This document shows, one piece after another, positions 44,078 through 54,961 of a stretch of DNA of 64,000 nucleotides. Under the pieces are notes generated by a model, which saw only the letters and a program-made list of their open reading frames with translations, ran no database searches and was not told the origin of the DNA. The stretch is from Craspedostauros australis (taxonomy: Eukaryota; Bacillariophyta; Bacillariophyceae; Mastogloiales; Achnanthaceae): NCBI GenBank assembly GCA_026770025.1, contig JAMXDE010000043.1:496001-560000 (forward strand), in the 5' to 3' direction. The translations under genes were made by a program, and so were the position numbers. Numbering within the stretch: position 1 is the first letter of the stretch; every line of letters starts with the position of its first letter.

Positions 44078-45749
44078 CACTAGTTGTGGAGTTTTGTGGG
44101 CGGCAGACCATGCTACTAAAACGAGTCTAGAGGCCATCCAAAAAGCACATCCAATATCTGCTTGTCATGCTATATCTCAACACCACATCGTTTTAAATTA
44201 AATCTAAACATTGCGCTCAGATGCCTGGCTATCTTTTAATCAGAATATCAAAGTTAAATGAGTATAGAAAATATTTTGGAAATCATGTTGGTTTGCTGTG
44301 TTTGTGTGGTGGATTCGGAAAAAAATGCTGATGCCACAATGTTGCCCTCCAATGAGCACACATGATCATCATCATCATCCTTGTATTTCAGCAAAATGTG
44401 CATACCATTCGCTCTGCATACCCCCCAGCTACCCACTCCATGAAGGCTGGCCACAGACATTGGCTCTGCATGCAGCAATGCAGCCACACACTGAAACAGA
44501 GCGATTGCCAAAAACGTTTTCAATCCGGATGCGGTATGGATACGGATCCATACCTCATCCATACGATCCTTTCAGCCCCTCCAAGCACTCCTCGTGCATT
44601 CCCACACTCCATGGCGACACGCGGATGCATCCAGAATGGGCTGGGAGTGCATGGATGACGTGATACACCTCCAGATGATGATGTGGTGGTGCATTTTTTG
44701 CTCCAACCAAACATGACCATTCTGCAGATATGGTCGGCTGCAGCCTCTTTCAGACAACTTCAGCAGAGCATACTTCACGACGTGCATCTTCAATTGATGC
44801 CGCACGCATCTTGTATGGGGGCCTTGGAGATTGAGGGGCGTCGTCCCATCGCTCCTCGCAGCCAAAGCCACGCGACCAGTGCCGCGCAAGCCTCAACCAA
44901 AACTCCTCAGAACCACCTTTTCCTCCGCGCGGAGACCTTCCCGGTGCTCCGCGAGCCTCAAACTTCGAGGGTGCCTTCGTCTTGGCCTTCCTGAGGCGTC
45001 TTGCGTATCCGTAGGCGCTGATATGGCCTGTGTGTGGCACACACAGGCCAAAACCAACGAGCCGATTTGGGGCCAAATTGTGATCGTATTTCTGGGGCCT
45101 ACGACGGCCCCAAATCAACCCCTCTTCCCGCCTCCGTTCGTCCACCCACCAAACGTTGCGTGGAGGTGACGTCGATGTTCTTGTATCTTGAATTGGCCGG
45201 CTGGTTGTTGCGGCGCCAAGCATACCGTTGGATGGCCATTGTGGTATTTTTTTGGTGTTGCTCCACTTCCATGTTGGTGTGTCGAGTTTGCCACTCTCGG
45301 CCAGCCTCACATGTTGGGGGATGTGGAGATTTACCAACAATTGTACCGACTGTCCAAAAAGACCACGACACAAAACACTCGAGGAGTACCAACCCCACTC
45401 AACCACTTCGCCACGACGAAGCAGACCTGATGATGTTGTGCATCGTGATATCATTGGTGTTTCATGACGAAGTATCCAATTTCGTGACGTCGATGACGGA
45501 TTGGACAAGCACATGGTGTAAGTAACGTAAACGTGGATTAACCGCTTCCCCCAACATTCTACAACTAGTGCTATCGTGGATGGACTGTTGGATGGCCTCA
45601 TCCGAACACCTGAAAAAGAGACTAAACAATTCAAAATCGGAACACAGTCGCTGAAACAAAGAACAGCAAAGGGTTAAATTGGATCGATGTAGTCGTAAGC
45701 AAGAGGCCGAAACACGAAAGAGATCGAAAATTGCGCATATCCATCGGTC
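44078..45749. other. Non-coding 3' part of transposon B with inverted repeats
   Basis: It contains a near-perfect hairpin at 45024-45050 (12-bp arms around GGC) and 11-bp inverted arms GATTTGGGGCC / GGCCCCAAATC at 45064-45074 and 45106-45116. The minus-strand open frame 44750-45634 reads through both and has no recognisable motif, so it is not called as a gene. Confidence 0.5.
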
Positions 45750-45904
45750 CATAAAACTTAAAGTAGGATCTGATTCAAAAATGTAATGGTTAATTATTTG
45801 TATTAGACCTACAAGGATTACGAATATGTGCTTGGTTAGTTTGTAGGAGAGAAAATTTCTGGAGGTCCATTTCAAAGTGCAGGTCGACTCACTGATCGGG
45901 CTCG
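45750..45904 (-). repeat. Transposon B right terminal inverted repeat
   Basis: This is the inverted counterpart of the left end, finishing GGTCGACTCACTGATCGGGCTC and followed by a base and then TA. Confidence 0.85.
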
Positions 45905-45906
45905 TA

Positions 45907-46536
45907 TAGAATGGTCTGCACGACAACTCGATCGACGGAATTTTGTTGTGAACCAGATTATGATCGCACGCTCTGAATCCATTAAAGACACATGCTCTAT
46001 TATTCGCCCTCGTGTTGTTTCAGCCACAAGCACTCCGCCTCGGTTGCGTTGTGACCGTACGGCGACAGAAACTTCGACCAATGCGATCCATAAAGCTCGT
46101 TGCGCTCGCCCTCAGCATCGTCGTGGATCGCCCACAGACAACTGCGAAAAAACTCAATCGGCGGCGTCTTTTGCGCTTAACGTCAATTGGCTGAGTCACG
46201 GAAGTTTTATATTTATTGTTGTTGGGAAAGCTTCAATAACAAATTCAGATGTCGCATTCAACACCAGGATAAGAACAGAGAGTCATAAGTGCATAAATGC
46301 GTGTCCATCTATTGCCAATAGGTCATTTATAGTTGCCACCGGTTAATTGTGCTCAACCAGAAAAGATTTGCCACTGGGCGCGTTACTGACGAAGAATCGC
46401 ATAGGAAGGCAACCTGGTGTGCGAAGTGATAGCAACAGCAACAGCAACAGCAACAGGAACAGCAGCCACGCCAAAACCAAGACAAGGGGACGTCGAGCCA
46501 AAAGATGAAGAGCAGCAAGGATTTGCAGAACTGAGG
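45907..46536. other. Intergenic
   Basis: No gene is supportable here. A CAG/CAA-rich run near 46430-46475 precedes the next candidate gene. Confidence 0.45.
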
Positions 46537-47120
46537 ATGAACTCACAGTCCACGCAAATACAAAGCAAGAACAAACCTCACAACACCACCAGCAATACCA
46601 CCAGCAACACCACCAGCAACCCAATCAGCAACCCAATCAGCAACATGCATCGCGGCAACCCCAACAACCTCAACAACGGCAACAACCAAGGAGGTAAGAG
46701 CACAGCGAGCCTGCCATATCTGTTTGCCAAGGAGATACAACAGTCAGACGAGAGGGAGCAAGAATGCGCATACATGGTTCGACTGCGGTTTTCAAACAGA
46801 TCTAATACCGCAACAACTGCACTCTTGCTCAACAATTTTGATTCTCTCCTTTTCTTGCTCCCTGCGCGCTGATTCATTTGCATCCATATGACCATGCAAC
46901 AGCACCCCCACCAGGAGGTCTGCCACTGCCTCCACCCCATGGCGCGCCAGCAGCACCAGTAGCACCAGTAGCAGCACAGCCACAAGCAGTAGCCAACCAG
47001 AACCAAGGAGCCGTCGACCGTTTCGCCCGTCACCAGGATGAAAATGGCGACATCTCACAAGCGGAGGTTGACGAGGCATTGATCGCCGACGCCAACGGTG
47101 AGTATCGACGCTTGTATTAA
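46537..47120 (+). CDS. Candidate spliced gene, Asn/Thr and Pro/Ala-rich product
   Basis: The proposed exon 1 runs 46537-46693 and the proposed intron 46694-46902 (GTAAGA...ACAG, 209 bp, similar in size to the other introns here). Exon 2 then continues in frame to a stop at 47120 or splices again. The joined peptide starts MNSQSTQIQSK, has NTTS repeats, a Pro/Ala-rich middle and a tail HQDENGDISQAEVDEAL. That tail fits positions 3, 5, 6, 8 and 12 of an EF-hand loop but has His at position 1. A second donor-like GGTGAGT at about 47097 suggests a further exon, possibly at 47388 or later. The gene boundaries are uncertain and I do not recognise the protein. Confidence 0.3.
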
Positions 47121-47408
47121 ATTGTACCTACGAGAGTGTACGTGAAGAACGAAGATTGGAGCGCATCACGCAAGTCTTCCTTGTGTTGTTCCTCTCATCT
47201 TTCTCTCGCCGTTCTCTCATTTCCATGCTTCCTTTCCATTGCAACCATACTTTCACACAACCCTCTCTGCCATCGATGGCTCGTCGCTTGCTCTCGCTGC
47301 CTGTAAGGAGGATTCTTCTACTCCTGAGGAAACTTCCTGTGCTGTTGTTGTCGCTCGATTTTGAATGTGTTGATACCACAGGCTCGTCATCGTGGACGAC
47401 TCTCCACA

Positions 47409-47870
47409 ATGTGTCCGAAGAAGATCGCTGCAGGACTTTTCAGAGATCCGATCAGCGTTGGCAAGGATGGGAACGACGCATTGGCAGCCTCACCTGGACT
47501 TGCCGGGACCTGGCGCCACGCCCAATTGGAGATTTTGACAGACAGCAACGACGGCTTGCCAAAGAAGATCGAGTGCTCCGGCAGGACGACCGACGGAGCC
47601 ACTGCAATTGGCACATGGTGTATGTGCCGTATTGCTTTTTCGGATTCTGCTCAAAAGCAGCTGGACCAGACAGTTGCGATAGCGGCAGCAGTTGCAGGTG
47701 GCTCTACGTTAGTTAATTTGACGATGCAGTTGCACAATTATCATACATGTCACACAGTGCTTGCACTCACCAAGACGTTTTATTGCACGAGTAGTATACT
47801 CTGCATGATGCAAGCAGCACCACTTCTATCAGGTGAATGTAAATCAAATCGTCTCTGGATGGATTTGTGA
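47409..47870 (+). CDS. Hypothetical ORF, perhaps a downstream exon of the preceding gene
   Basis: From MCPKKIAAGLF the frame runs to 47870 with reasonable composition in its first 90 codons (ISVGKDGNDALAASPG, ECSGRTTDGATAIGTW). A good acceptor, ATACCACAG, precedes it at about 47380-47388. The end of the frame looks non-coding. No family is recognised. It may be an exon of the gene starting at 46537. Confidence 0.25.
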   Translation: MCPKKIAAGLFRDPISVGKDGNDALAASPGLAGTWRHAQLEILTDSNDGLPKKIECSGRTTDGATAIGTWCMCRIAFSDSAQKQLDQTVAIAAAVAGGSTLVNLTMQLHNYHTCHTVLALTKTFYCTSSILCMMQAAPLLSGECKSNRLWMDL

Positions 47871-48806
47871 GTTGAGAGTTGAGAGTTGCAAATCCATGCG
47901 CGCATAATGGTAGATTACTTGACTACGACTACGGTATGACGAAGTTGCCGTGGTAGCCAGGCTCCGCGTCGCAGTTCAGCTTGTGCTTCCATAGTCGCAC
48001 CTCATCTTGCGCTGCCATAGTGCCCTTCGTGGCCTGGATGCGAAGATTTGGTGGTGCAAAAACCAACTCCGACACAGACGTTGGGTTCAGGAAGCGAGGC
48101 CAGAGGCGTATGCAACGATGACGACATCACAGGAGCGAAATCAGCAAGCGCAGCCACAGCAAGAGCGTTAGGATACCGTCGGAGGGACACCAAAGTTGTC
48201 GCTGACACACGAGTGCGACTATGCTCTTATGCTTGCGATCCATCTTGCACGCATTTTGTTGCTCCGTGAGAAGCTCTCCTGTCGCAGTTCTCCTGTCGCA
48301 GTTCTCGAGCAGACAGAGCGACCGAAATACCCCTGAGAAATCGTCCTTTGAGAAACGTCATTCTTCGTCAGCAAGTATGCGCAAGTAAGAAGGTAAGAAG
48401 GTACTATGCAGGCGCATAAGTCTCCGAGGCCACCCTGGACGAGTGAGAAGCCTCTCTGTACCCATGTTTGTCGATTTTGCATCACATCTGCACGGAGGCC
48501 TCCGCATCTCTTGCCCTTCTCGATTGATGGCGCGAGTGTGACCATGCGTTTTGGAATCGAATGTGTCAAGCAAGCTTTGCGGGCAACGAAATGGTTACTG
48601 CGAAAAAACCAAATTGCCGCTGACCCCAATATCTTGTTGAAGATCTTCCAAGACACACAACAACCACCCATCAATCCAAACCCATCAACGCAACCCGTGA
48701 GGAAGGAAGCCGCAGTTGGCGACAGCCCTAATAATTCGAGTGGGACGGTCCATAGCTCGTACTCCTCTGCTGTTATATTATTCTATTCGCGATGAGAACG
48801 AGGACG
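47871..48806. other. Intergenic upstream of the PrmC-like gene
   Basis: The open frames on both strands at 48219-48795 have no motifs. Nothing else is recognised. Confidence 0.45.
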
Positions 48807-49904
48807 ATGGCTTTGCCATATGCGATGTGCTGGATAGCCAGAAGGACCGCAGGATTCTCTAGCACACAGCCATCATGCAGATTGTCGCATCGACTGGCAT
48901 CCCATGGGATGACCACCAGATATTCGACACCATCGCTGCGCAAGACACGTACGAGGCTGTGGCAGTCCACGACCGTGCGAGAAGCGCTGCAATCGTCGAT
49001 GGAAATCTTGCAGACACGCGATGTCCCGGAGCCGACGGAATCGGCCATCCATATCCTCTCCAAGGTGCTGCAATTGGATTGGGAGACGGGATGGAGACAG
49101 CTGTTGCAGATCTCCCAACAATCACCGTTGCATGCAACGCAGGGACTGGCCGATCAATGCATGACCGACGCGCAGATTGCGCAATTCGATGCGCTGCTGC
49201 GGCGGCGCTACGAACATCACGAACCGATTCAGTACATCGTGGGACAATGGGATTTCTTGGATCACACCTTCGAGATCCGACCGCCGCTGTTGTGCCCGCG
49301 ACCCGAAACGGAGGAGCTCGTGCTGCATGCGCTGCGTGATGTGCAAGCGCCTGCCAAAATCCTGGATGTCGGTTGCGGCACGGGATGCATCGGGATTTCG
49401 ATCGCGGCCCAGTTGGACGATTGCACGGTCGTCGCCATCGATCCCGAAGGCGTGGCCATTGCGACGTCCAACGCCAACGCGCAACGCATTCTGGGGGATG
49501 CGCAGTCGTATCGCACCGTGCAATGTGCGGCCGCGGAATTGGACGGCGATGACGTGCCGTTCGATATGGTGGTCAGCAATCCACCCTACATCCCGACCAA
49601 GGACATGGCGACGCTGGAGAGCACGGTCGTGGCGCACGAAAGTCCATCCGCGTTGTGCGGCGGCGCGGATGGTTTGGATGTTGTTCGGGATATCGTGGCG
49701 CAGTTGCCCAGATGGTGTCGCACGGGTGCCATCTGTTGGATGGAGGTGGATCCCACGCATCCAAGCATGATCGAGGAATGGTTGTCTGCACCATCGTCAG
49801 CGTCATCGTCATCGTCGGCGGGTGATGTGGTATGGGAAGAGTCCGTCCAAGACATGTTCGGGCTGGATCGATTTGTCAAGTTGCGGGTTGTGAATGGGCG
49901 GTGA
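48807..49904 (+). CDS. PrmC/HemK-type release-factor glutamine methyltransferase, probably organellar
   Basis: The frame opens at ATG 48792 (370 aa). Starting at the next ATG, 48807, gives 365 aa. Numbering here follows the 370-aa form. This family uses S-adenosylmethionine to methylate the Gln of the GGQ motif in peptide-chain release factors. Residues 1-60 are Arg/Ser/Thr-rich with few acids, like a mitochondrial targeting peptide. A helical N-terminal domain follows (~65-150, with EPIQYIVGQWDFLDHTF and RPETEELV, hallmarks of the family), then the SAM-binding LDVGCGTGCIGI (191-202) and the catalytic NPPY (263-266) in VSNPPYIPTKD. A Ser-rich insert lies near the C-terminus. The next gene, HSP90, lies tail to tail with it on the other strand. 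Confidence 0.9.
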   Translation: MALPYAMCWIARRTAGFSSTQPSCRLSHRLASHGMTTRYSTPSLRKTRTRLWQSTTVREALQSSMEILQTRDVPEPTESAIHILSKVLQLDWETGWRQLLQISQQSPLHATQGLADQCMTDAQIAQFDALLRRRYEHHEPIQYIVGQWDFLDHTFEIRPPLLCPRPETEELVLHALRDVQAPAKILDVGCGTGCIGISIAAQLDDCTVVAIDPEGVAIATSNANAQRILGDAQSYRTVQCAAAELDGDDVPFDMVVSNPPYIPTKDMATLESTVVAHESPSALCGGADGLDVVRDIVAQLPRWCRTGAICWMEVDPTHPSMIEEWLSAPSSASSSSSAGDVVWEESVQDMFGLDRFVKLRVVNGR

Positions 49905-50323
49905 TGACAAAAAGTACCATTGCGCTCACGCTTCTGCTCTCTCCAATCAGCAGATGATGCAGTGGAGTGATGGTGGAGCTCGCACGCTATTATTCCAAAG
50001 ATCACGGATACTCGTGCTGGTAGACTGCAAAACCCTATCACTCTATTCATAATTGTAGCGCTACCTACCTGCAAGTACTTGCCTACCTACCTGATCATTG
50101 AACTTGTGTTCCTCTACCTAATTGTACGAAGGCTGAGCTTTCTCCCCAATTCTTGTGTTTTCACGGGTGGAGGTGCGTGCGTAGAATTCTGGACACGCAA
50201 TAACCTCAGCGACTGCAGCACCGTCATGTTCGTTTTTGTTTCCATTTCGCACATACCATACATCCAATTCGATCCATTCCTAATCCTACTTCTACTCTTG
50301 TTGCTGTCGCTGTTGCCGCTTGA
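49905..50323. other. Convergent intergenic region
   Basis: This stretch lies between the stop of the plus-strand methyltransferase and the stop of the minus-strand HSP90 gene. It should contain both 3' ends. No gene is visible. Confidence 0.5.
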
Positions 50324-52810
50324 TTACGAGATGACCTCAACCTCCTTTGGCTTGTCGTCGTCGTCATCGTTGTCGGAAGCAGGCTTCTTCTTGGGCTCCT
50401 CCTCCTCCTCCTTCGCCGCAACGATTTCGGCTTCTGGCACGGCTTCGTCGGCATTGTTCGACATGAGCCCCATGACACGCTGCGCGAAGCTCTTCATGTT
50501 GGAGACCTCGTATCCCGAAGTCATACCCGCCACGTCGTACAGGAGCATGGCGAAATCCTGCGTGGCCGGACTCTCCTTGTCGGCCTTGATCATGGCATCC
50601 AAATCGCGAATGATGGGATGGTTGGCATTGATCTCCATCACGGCCTTGGTCAGTTTGCCCATGGGTAGGTCGTTGTCGCCGGACGCCACGGCCTGCGCGC
50701 GCATGTACCGTTGCATGGTGGGGCTCATACCGAACGCGCCCTGCACCAAGGCAGCGGGCGAATCCGTCAGGTCCGTCGACACGGTGACCTTCTGGACCTT
50801 GTCGGACAGAAGAGTTTCGAGGAATTCGATGACGCTGATGAATTCGCGGTTGAGATCCTCCTTCTGCTTCTTGGCCTCGTCACCCTCCTCCTCGTCGACC
50901 TTGAGATTCTCCTTGGCGGCATCGACCACGTCGATGTCCTTGAAGTTGCGCAGCGATTCAAACATGATTTCGTCGAGCGGTTCGGTCGCGAAGAGGACTT
51001 CGAATCCACGCGACGTGAGCTTCTCCACGACGGGGGACATGGCGGCGCCATCGCGGCCCTCGCCGGTGACGAAGTAGATCTGCTTCTGATTTTCGGGCAT
51101 GTTCTCGACGTACTTGTCGAGGCTGGTGTACTCCTCGCCGGACTTGGAGCTGTAGAATCGCAGCAGAGGAGCAATGTCGTCGCGGTGCTTGTCGCCCTCG
51201 ACGATGCCGACCTTCATGTACTTGCCGAAGTTGTTCCAGAAGAGGACGTACTGGGCGCCGTCGTCGTCGGCCTCGGCAATGTCGCGGATCATGTCGAGGG
51301 ACTTGCGCACGAGGCGCTTGTTGATGATGCTGAGGACCTTGGACTTTTGGAGGATCTCACGCGAGACGTTGAGCGGGAGGTCGTTGGAGTCGACGACTCC
51401 GCGCACGAACTTGAGCCATCGCGGCATGAGGTCTTCGAACTGGTCGTTGATGAAGACGCGCTTGACGTAGAGGCGAATGTTGCGCGAATTTTCATCGAAC
51501 ATGTCCTTGGACAGCTCGAAGGGGAGCGAGCCTGGGATGTAGAGGATGGACTTGCATTCTACCTGTCCCTCGAGGACGAAGTGGGTGTGCTTCAAGGGGT
51601 CGTCGAAGGAATTCTTGAAGGCGGATTTGTAGAAGTTCTTGTACTCGTCCTCCGTGACTTCGCGTGGGGATCGCAGCCAGATCGGCTTTTGCGTGTTGAC
51701 GCGCTCGAAGGCCTCGGTGGTTTCCGGGACGGTCTTCATCTTTGGCTCCTCGCCTTCGGCAAGGTCCTTGTTGGCCTCCTCGTCTGGAACCTTCTTGTAC
51801 TCCGTGGTCTCCTTCCAGACGGAGATGGGGAATTCGATGAATTCTGAATATCGCTGCAGCAGCGTCTCGATCTCGTTGGTGTCCACGTACTCGGCGGCGT
51901 CGTCGCGCATGTGCAGAACGAGCTTGGTCCCGCTGTTGCTCTCGATGATGTCGTCGCCCTCAATCTCCTCGATGGTGTAGGACGACTCCGCCTCGGAGAT
52001 CCAACGGTAGGTCTTGGCCCCGTCCTGCATGGACTTGGTGATGACCTCGACCTTGTCGGCCACGAGGTATGCCGAGTAGAATCCCACGCCGAACTGTCCA
52101 ATGAGGTTGACGTCGGCCGTGCCGTCGCCAAGGGCCTCGGCGAAGGCGCGCGTTCCGGATTGCGCAATCTTTCCCAGGTTGTTCATGAGCTCGTCCTTCG
52201 TCATGCCGACGCCACTGTCCTCGATGGTGATCGTGTTGTCCTCCGCGTTGGTCTTGATCTTGATTTCCGGCGGCGCGGCCGCGGCCTCGTCGGTGATGGA
52301 GAGGAAGCGCTTCTTGTCGCAGGCATCGGCGGCGTTGGAGATGAGCTCGCGCAGGAAGATGTCGCGGTCGGAGTAGAGGGAGTTGATGATGAGGTCCATG
52401 ACTCGGCCGACGTCGCTCTGCGGGGTTGTAGAATGCAATTCAATACAACAGAGCACGTGTTGTTGAAATCAAGTATGGTAGAATATTATATAATATTTGG
52501 AGAAAACAGAACGGAATGGAATGCAATGGAAACGCATGGAAATGTTAGATACGATAGTGAAGCACACAGATGTGAACAATCGTCAACACTCTCGAGCAGC
52601 ACCAATCGCATGACGATACGAAACCCAACGCACCGTGAATTCGTACTTCTCTGGCGCCGCAGTGGCATCGAGGGAGACGAGGGAATGCCTCTCAGCATGC
52701 TGCAGATTGGGCTGAAAGGCGACCGAGCCGGTGCGCGATCGGAAGGCGGGTGCGAAGGCAGCAGTGGTGGCCGCCGTGGCCAAGACGAGCGCTGCGGATG
52801 TGAACTTCAT
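50324..52810 (-). CDS. Plastid-targeted HSP90 chaperone, two exons
   Basis: The gene has exon 1 at 52810-52634 (59 codons), an intron at 52633-52418 (GTGCGT...CCGCAG, 216 bp) and exon 2 at 52417-50324, giving 756 aa. The splice joins KYEFT to SDVGRVMDL in phase, which restores the start of the HSP90 fold. Exon 1 is a bipartite plastid presequence: a hydrophobic signal peptide (MKFTSAALVLATAATTA), then AFAPAF with the Phe after the predicted cut site, then a Ser/Arg-containing transit part. The ATPase domain has DIFLRELISNAADAC (E83, N87) and EDSGVGMT (D126, G130), followed by GQFGVGFYSAYLVAD. The middle domain has SNDLPLNVSRE. The end DDDDDKPKEVEVIS lacks both KDEL and MEEVD, arguing against the ER and cytosolic forms. 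It folds stromal client proteins. Confidence 0.93.
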
Positions 52811-53432
52811 GGTCGTGCAAGGGCAGTTATGAGTTGCGATTGGATTTTATGAAGCACTCTGGATTGATTGGTTTGTTTCGTTGGTTGTGAACTGGTCCGA
52901 AGCCTTTTTGTTTGTCTCGTCAACACTTCGTCGTGTGGATTTTCGTCGGTTGTTTGATTGCTTGATTGATGGCTGGCTGCCGATGCATCTGGGTTTGGTG
53001 ATGTGCGGCGAAAGAAAGTCTTCGGAAAAGATCCAACAAGGATTGGGAAAGATGCCTTCCACGTGTAACTGTTCTTTGCTGACGTCATCTCAGGTGGTTG
53101 ACTCAACGGAACGATGCAAAGAAGCGAATCGAAATTCGTGTTGTTTTGTTGTGGCGGTTGCTGTGTTGTTTTGTTGTTTTGTTGTGACGAGAGGCTCTTT
53201 TCTGTGTTTCATGGAGAACGTGCAGAGCGATCAGCCATGTCTCTCTGCTGCAATTGCTCATACTTCTTTGTTCCCAACTGTCTTCTGATCCCATCTGACC
53301 ACCAATACGCATTATCATACGACCTCCGTTTGGAAAGAAGTCAAACAAAGAGACTGCCTTCATCACATTCAACACAGACTCGTATCAGAGTGAGCAACCG
53401 ACACAACACACTCCATATAGAAGAGCTCGAAG
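52811..53432. promoter_or_regulatory. Shared divergent upstream region of HSP90 and ISCA2
   Basis: Two genes start outward from this 0.6-kb stretch, so it must contain both promoters. It has no ORF with family resemblance. I cannot point to a heat-shock element with confidence. Confidence 0.45.
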
Positions 53433-54239
53433 ATGACAACAGGCATGACTCGTATTTCGTTGGCAGCATCGAAGCCTGCAGCTCTGGGACAACGATTGGG
53501 TGCTGTTCTGTGCTCTCGTCCTGCATCCTTGTCACCATTGACAAGCATCAGAGCAGCAGCAGCACGAACAACAACAACAACAGCCATGCCAATCAGGCAG
53601 CAGCACACGGCATCCACCATCCAACAACCATGGAGGATCACCGCCAATCAGGCAATTCAATCAAGGCGCCATCCCCTCGCATTCACACGCAGATCCATGG
53701 TGCAGATCACGCAAACGAAGGTCTCTCAGTTGTCGCCAGATGCTTCTATCGCCAGCGAACCAACTGTGACGAACACTAGCAGCAACATCAATGACAGCGC
53801 TGACAACAACAACAACAACAACAACACTACGACCGAATTCCTGCAACAGTACGAACTAGTATCGCAGGAGATACTGACGGTCACGGAAAGTTGCTTGAAA
53901 CAGATCGAGGTCTTGATTCAGAAACAGCCACAAACGGGCCACTACTTGCGCGTCTACGTCGACGCCGGCGGCTGCTCCGGCTTCGAATACAAATTCGAAT
54001 TGTGCCACGACGACCTCGAGGACGACGACATCGTCGTGGCCACAAAACGAGATGGTGCCACGCGGCTCGTCGTCGATGAGACCTCCCTCAACTTCCTGCG
54101 CGGCAGCACCATCGATTACGTGCGCGAGATGATCCGCTCCAGCTTCGTCGTGTCGCATAATCCACAATCGGAATCGGCCTGCGGATGCGGCTCGTCGTTC
54201 GCCGTCAAGAACTTTGGCTCCAATCCGGCTTTGGATTGA
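53433..54239 (+). CDS. Mitochondrial A-type iron-sulfur assembly protein (ISCA2-like)
   Basis: This ORF encodes 268 aa from ATG 53433. A-type carriers bind iron or an Fe-S cluster through three Cys and deliver it to [4Fe-4S] enzymes. The HesB/IscA domain occupies about 140-268: a helical start (ELVSQEILTVTESCLKQI), RVYVDAGGCSGFEYKFEL (C181), VVDETSLNFLRGSTIDYV, and ACGCGSSF (C250, C252). All three ligands are present. The first ~130 residues are Arg/Ser/Thr/Gln-rich with almost no acids and then Asn-rich, fitting a long mitochondrial presequence plus linker. The VDETSLNFLRGSTIDYV segment is typical of ISCA2 more than ISCA1. It is divergently transcribed from the HSP90 gene. Confidence 0.92.
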   Translation: MTTGMTRISLAASKPAALGQRLGAVLCSRPASLSPLTSIRAAAARTTTTTAMPIRQQHTASTIQQPWRITANQAIQSRRHPLAFTRRSMVQITQTKVSQLSPDASIASEPTVTNTSSNINDSADNNNNNNNTTTEFLQQYELVSQEILTVTESCLKQIEVLIQKQPQTGHYLRVYVDAGGCSGFEYKFELCHDDLEDDDIVVATKRDGATRLVVDETSLNFLRGSTIDYVREMIRSSFVVSHNPQSESACGCGSSFAVKNFGSNPALD

Positions 54240-54286
54240 AGCGGTTTACGTTTATAATACTATTGCGTCCCGCAGTCTTTCGTAGT

Positions 54287-54730
54287 CTAACATTGTTTCG
54301 CAGCACGATTCTTGGACGCCGTCAGCAGTTGCTCTTGCGCGCGTTCCATCTCTTCGAGTTCTGATTTGGAAGGCTTTCGCTTCGAGCGTTTGGAGGGTTT
54401 CTGAGATGATGATGATGATTTGCGTTTGGCAATCGTCGTAGTTGTCTCAACCGCGGCCTGATGAGCTTGCTGAAATAAAGATTGAAAGTCCGGCAACGAC
54501 GCGAAGGCTTTGTGCAGATCTTCAATCGAAATTGCCCGGTTGGTATCTTCCTCATCGCAGTACGTGACCAACCGCTTGGCGACGATCTGCAAGAACGAGA
54601 GATGCAGTATGCGCAAGGTTTGGACGGAGGCGTCCGTGAAGGCCACGTCCTCCGAACACTTCTGCAACGATTCCCAAAACACCGGCGCGTTGATGCAAAA
54701 GTGTGTTGGCGGTGATCGTTTGGCGGACAT
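54287..54730 (-). CDS. Small histone-fold-like nuclear protein
   Basis: This ORF encodes 147 aa from the ATG at 54730. The frame stays open to 55135, but that extension runs through a tRNA locus and is rejected. Residues about 12-85 read as a histone fold: a short helix (APVFWESLQKC), then VAFTDASVQ leading into a long helix (TLRILHLSFLQIVAKRLVTYCDEED), then NRAISIEDLHKAFASL. The last resembles the loop-2/helix-3 signature of NF-YB, DPB4/POLE3 and TAF-type folds. The tail is rich in Lys and Ser (KRKSSSSSQKPSKRSKRKPSKS), a probable nuclear signal, followed by an acidic-basic helix. A partner histone-fold subunit would be expected. The assignment is by pattern only. Confidence 0.6.
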   Translation of the reverse strand: MSAKRSPPTHFCINAPVFWESLQKCSEDVAFTDASVQTLRILHLSFLQIVAKRLVTYCDEEDTNRAISIEDLHKAFASLPDFQSLFQQAHQAAVETTTTIAKRKSSSSSQKPSKRSKRKPSKSELEEMERAQEQLLTASKNRAAKQC

Positions 54731-54875
54731 GGTTTGTGTTTGGCGCTGTGGGATGGAGAGTGGTGTGGCGATAGCGCTTGTTCGGGTCTGTGCTGTGCTC
54801 TCTTGTTGTGCTTGGATTTGTGGCAGCAAAACGAGAACAACGAGCAAATCGCCACAACATGCAGCTGCGCAAAAC

Positions 54876-54880
54876 AAAAA
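54876..54880 (-). terminator. RNA polymerase III T5 terminator of the permuted tRNA
   Basis: On the minus strand five T lie four bases after the end of the 5' half, with a further T4 at 54874-54871. Its position after the 5' half, not after the 3' half, supports transcription of the locus in permuted order. Confidence 0.75.
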
Positions 54881-54884
54881 GAAG

Positions 54885-54961
54885 TCGTAGTCAGACGCCT
54901 TGCCGTTGGGCCAACAGGTCTCCAGAAACCTGCCCGGGATTCGAACCCGGAATCTTCTGAT
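54885..54961 (-). tRNA. Circularly permuted tRNA-Arg(ACG)
   Basis: Reading the minus strand, the 3' half comes first (54961-54926): base 38, anticodon-stem TCAGA, variable loop AGATT, T arm CCGGG-TTCGAAT-CCCGG, acceptor GCAGGTT, then T73. Five bases (CTGGA) follow. The 5' half then runs 54920-54885: acceptor GACCTGT, TG, D arm starting GCCC, G26, anticodon-stem TCTGA and CTACGA. All seven acceptor pairs form (two G-U), and all five anticodon-stem and all five T-stem pairs form. Joining gives the anticodon loop CTACGAA, anticodon ACG (read as ICG). The B-box (GGTTCGAATCC, 54947-54937) precedes the A-box (TGGCCCAACGG, 54913-54903), the reverse of a normal gene. A T5 run follows at once. Around the junction AGAA can pair with TTCT, leaving 7-nt strands in which two 3-nt bulges (ACA, GAC) are cut between bases 2 and 3, and C32 pairs with a G three bases before base 38. 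The U73 discriminator is unusual. Confidence 0.88.

Noticed and set aside
44750-45634. 294-codon minus-strand ORF in the 3' part of transposon B
   Set aside because: It reads through two inverted repeats, has no recognisable motif and has no counterpart in transposon A.
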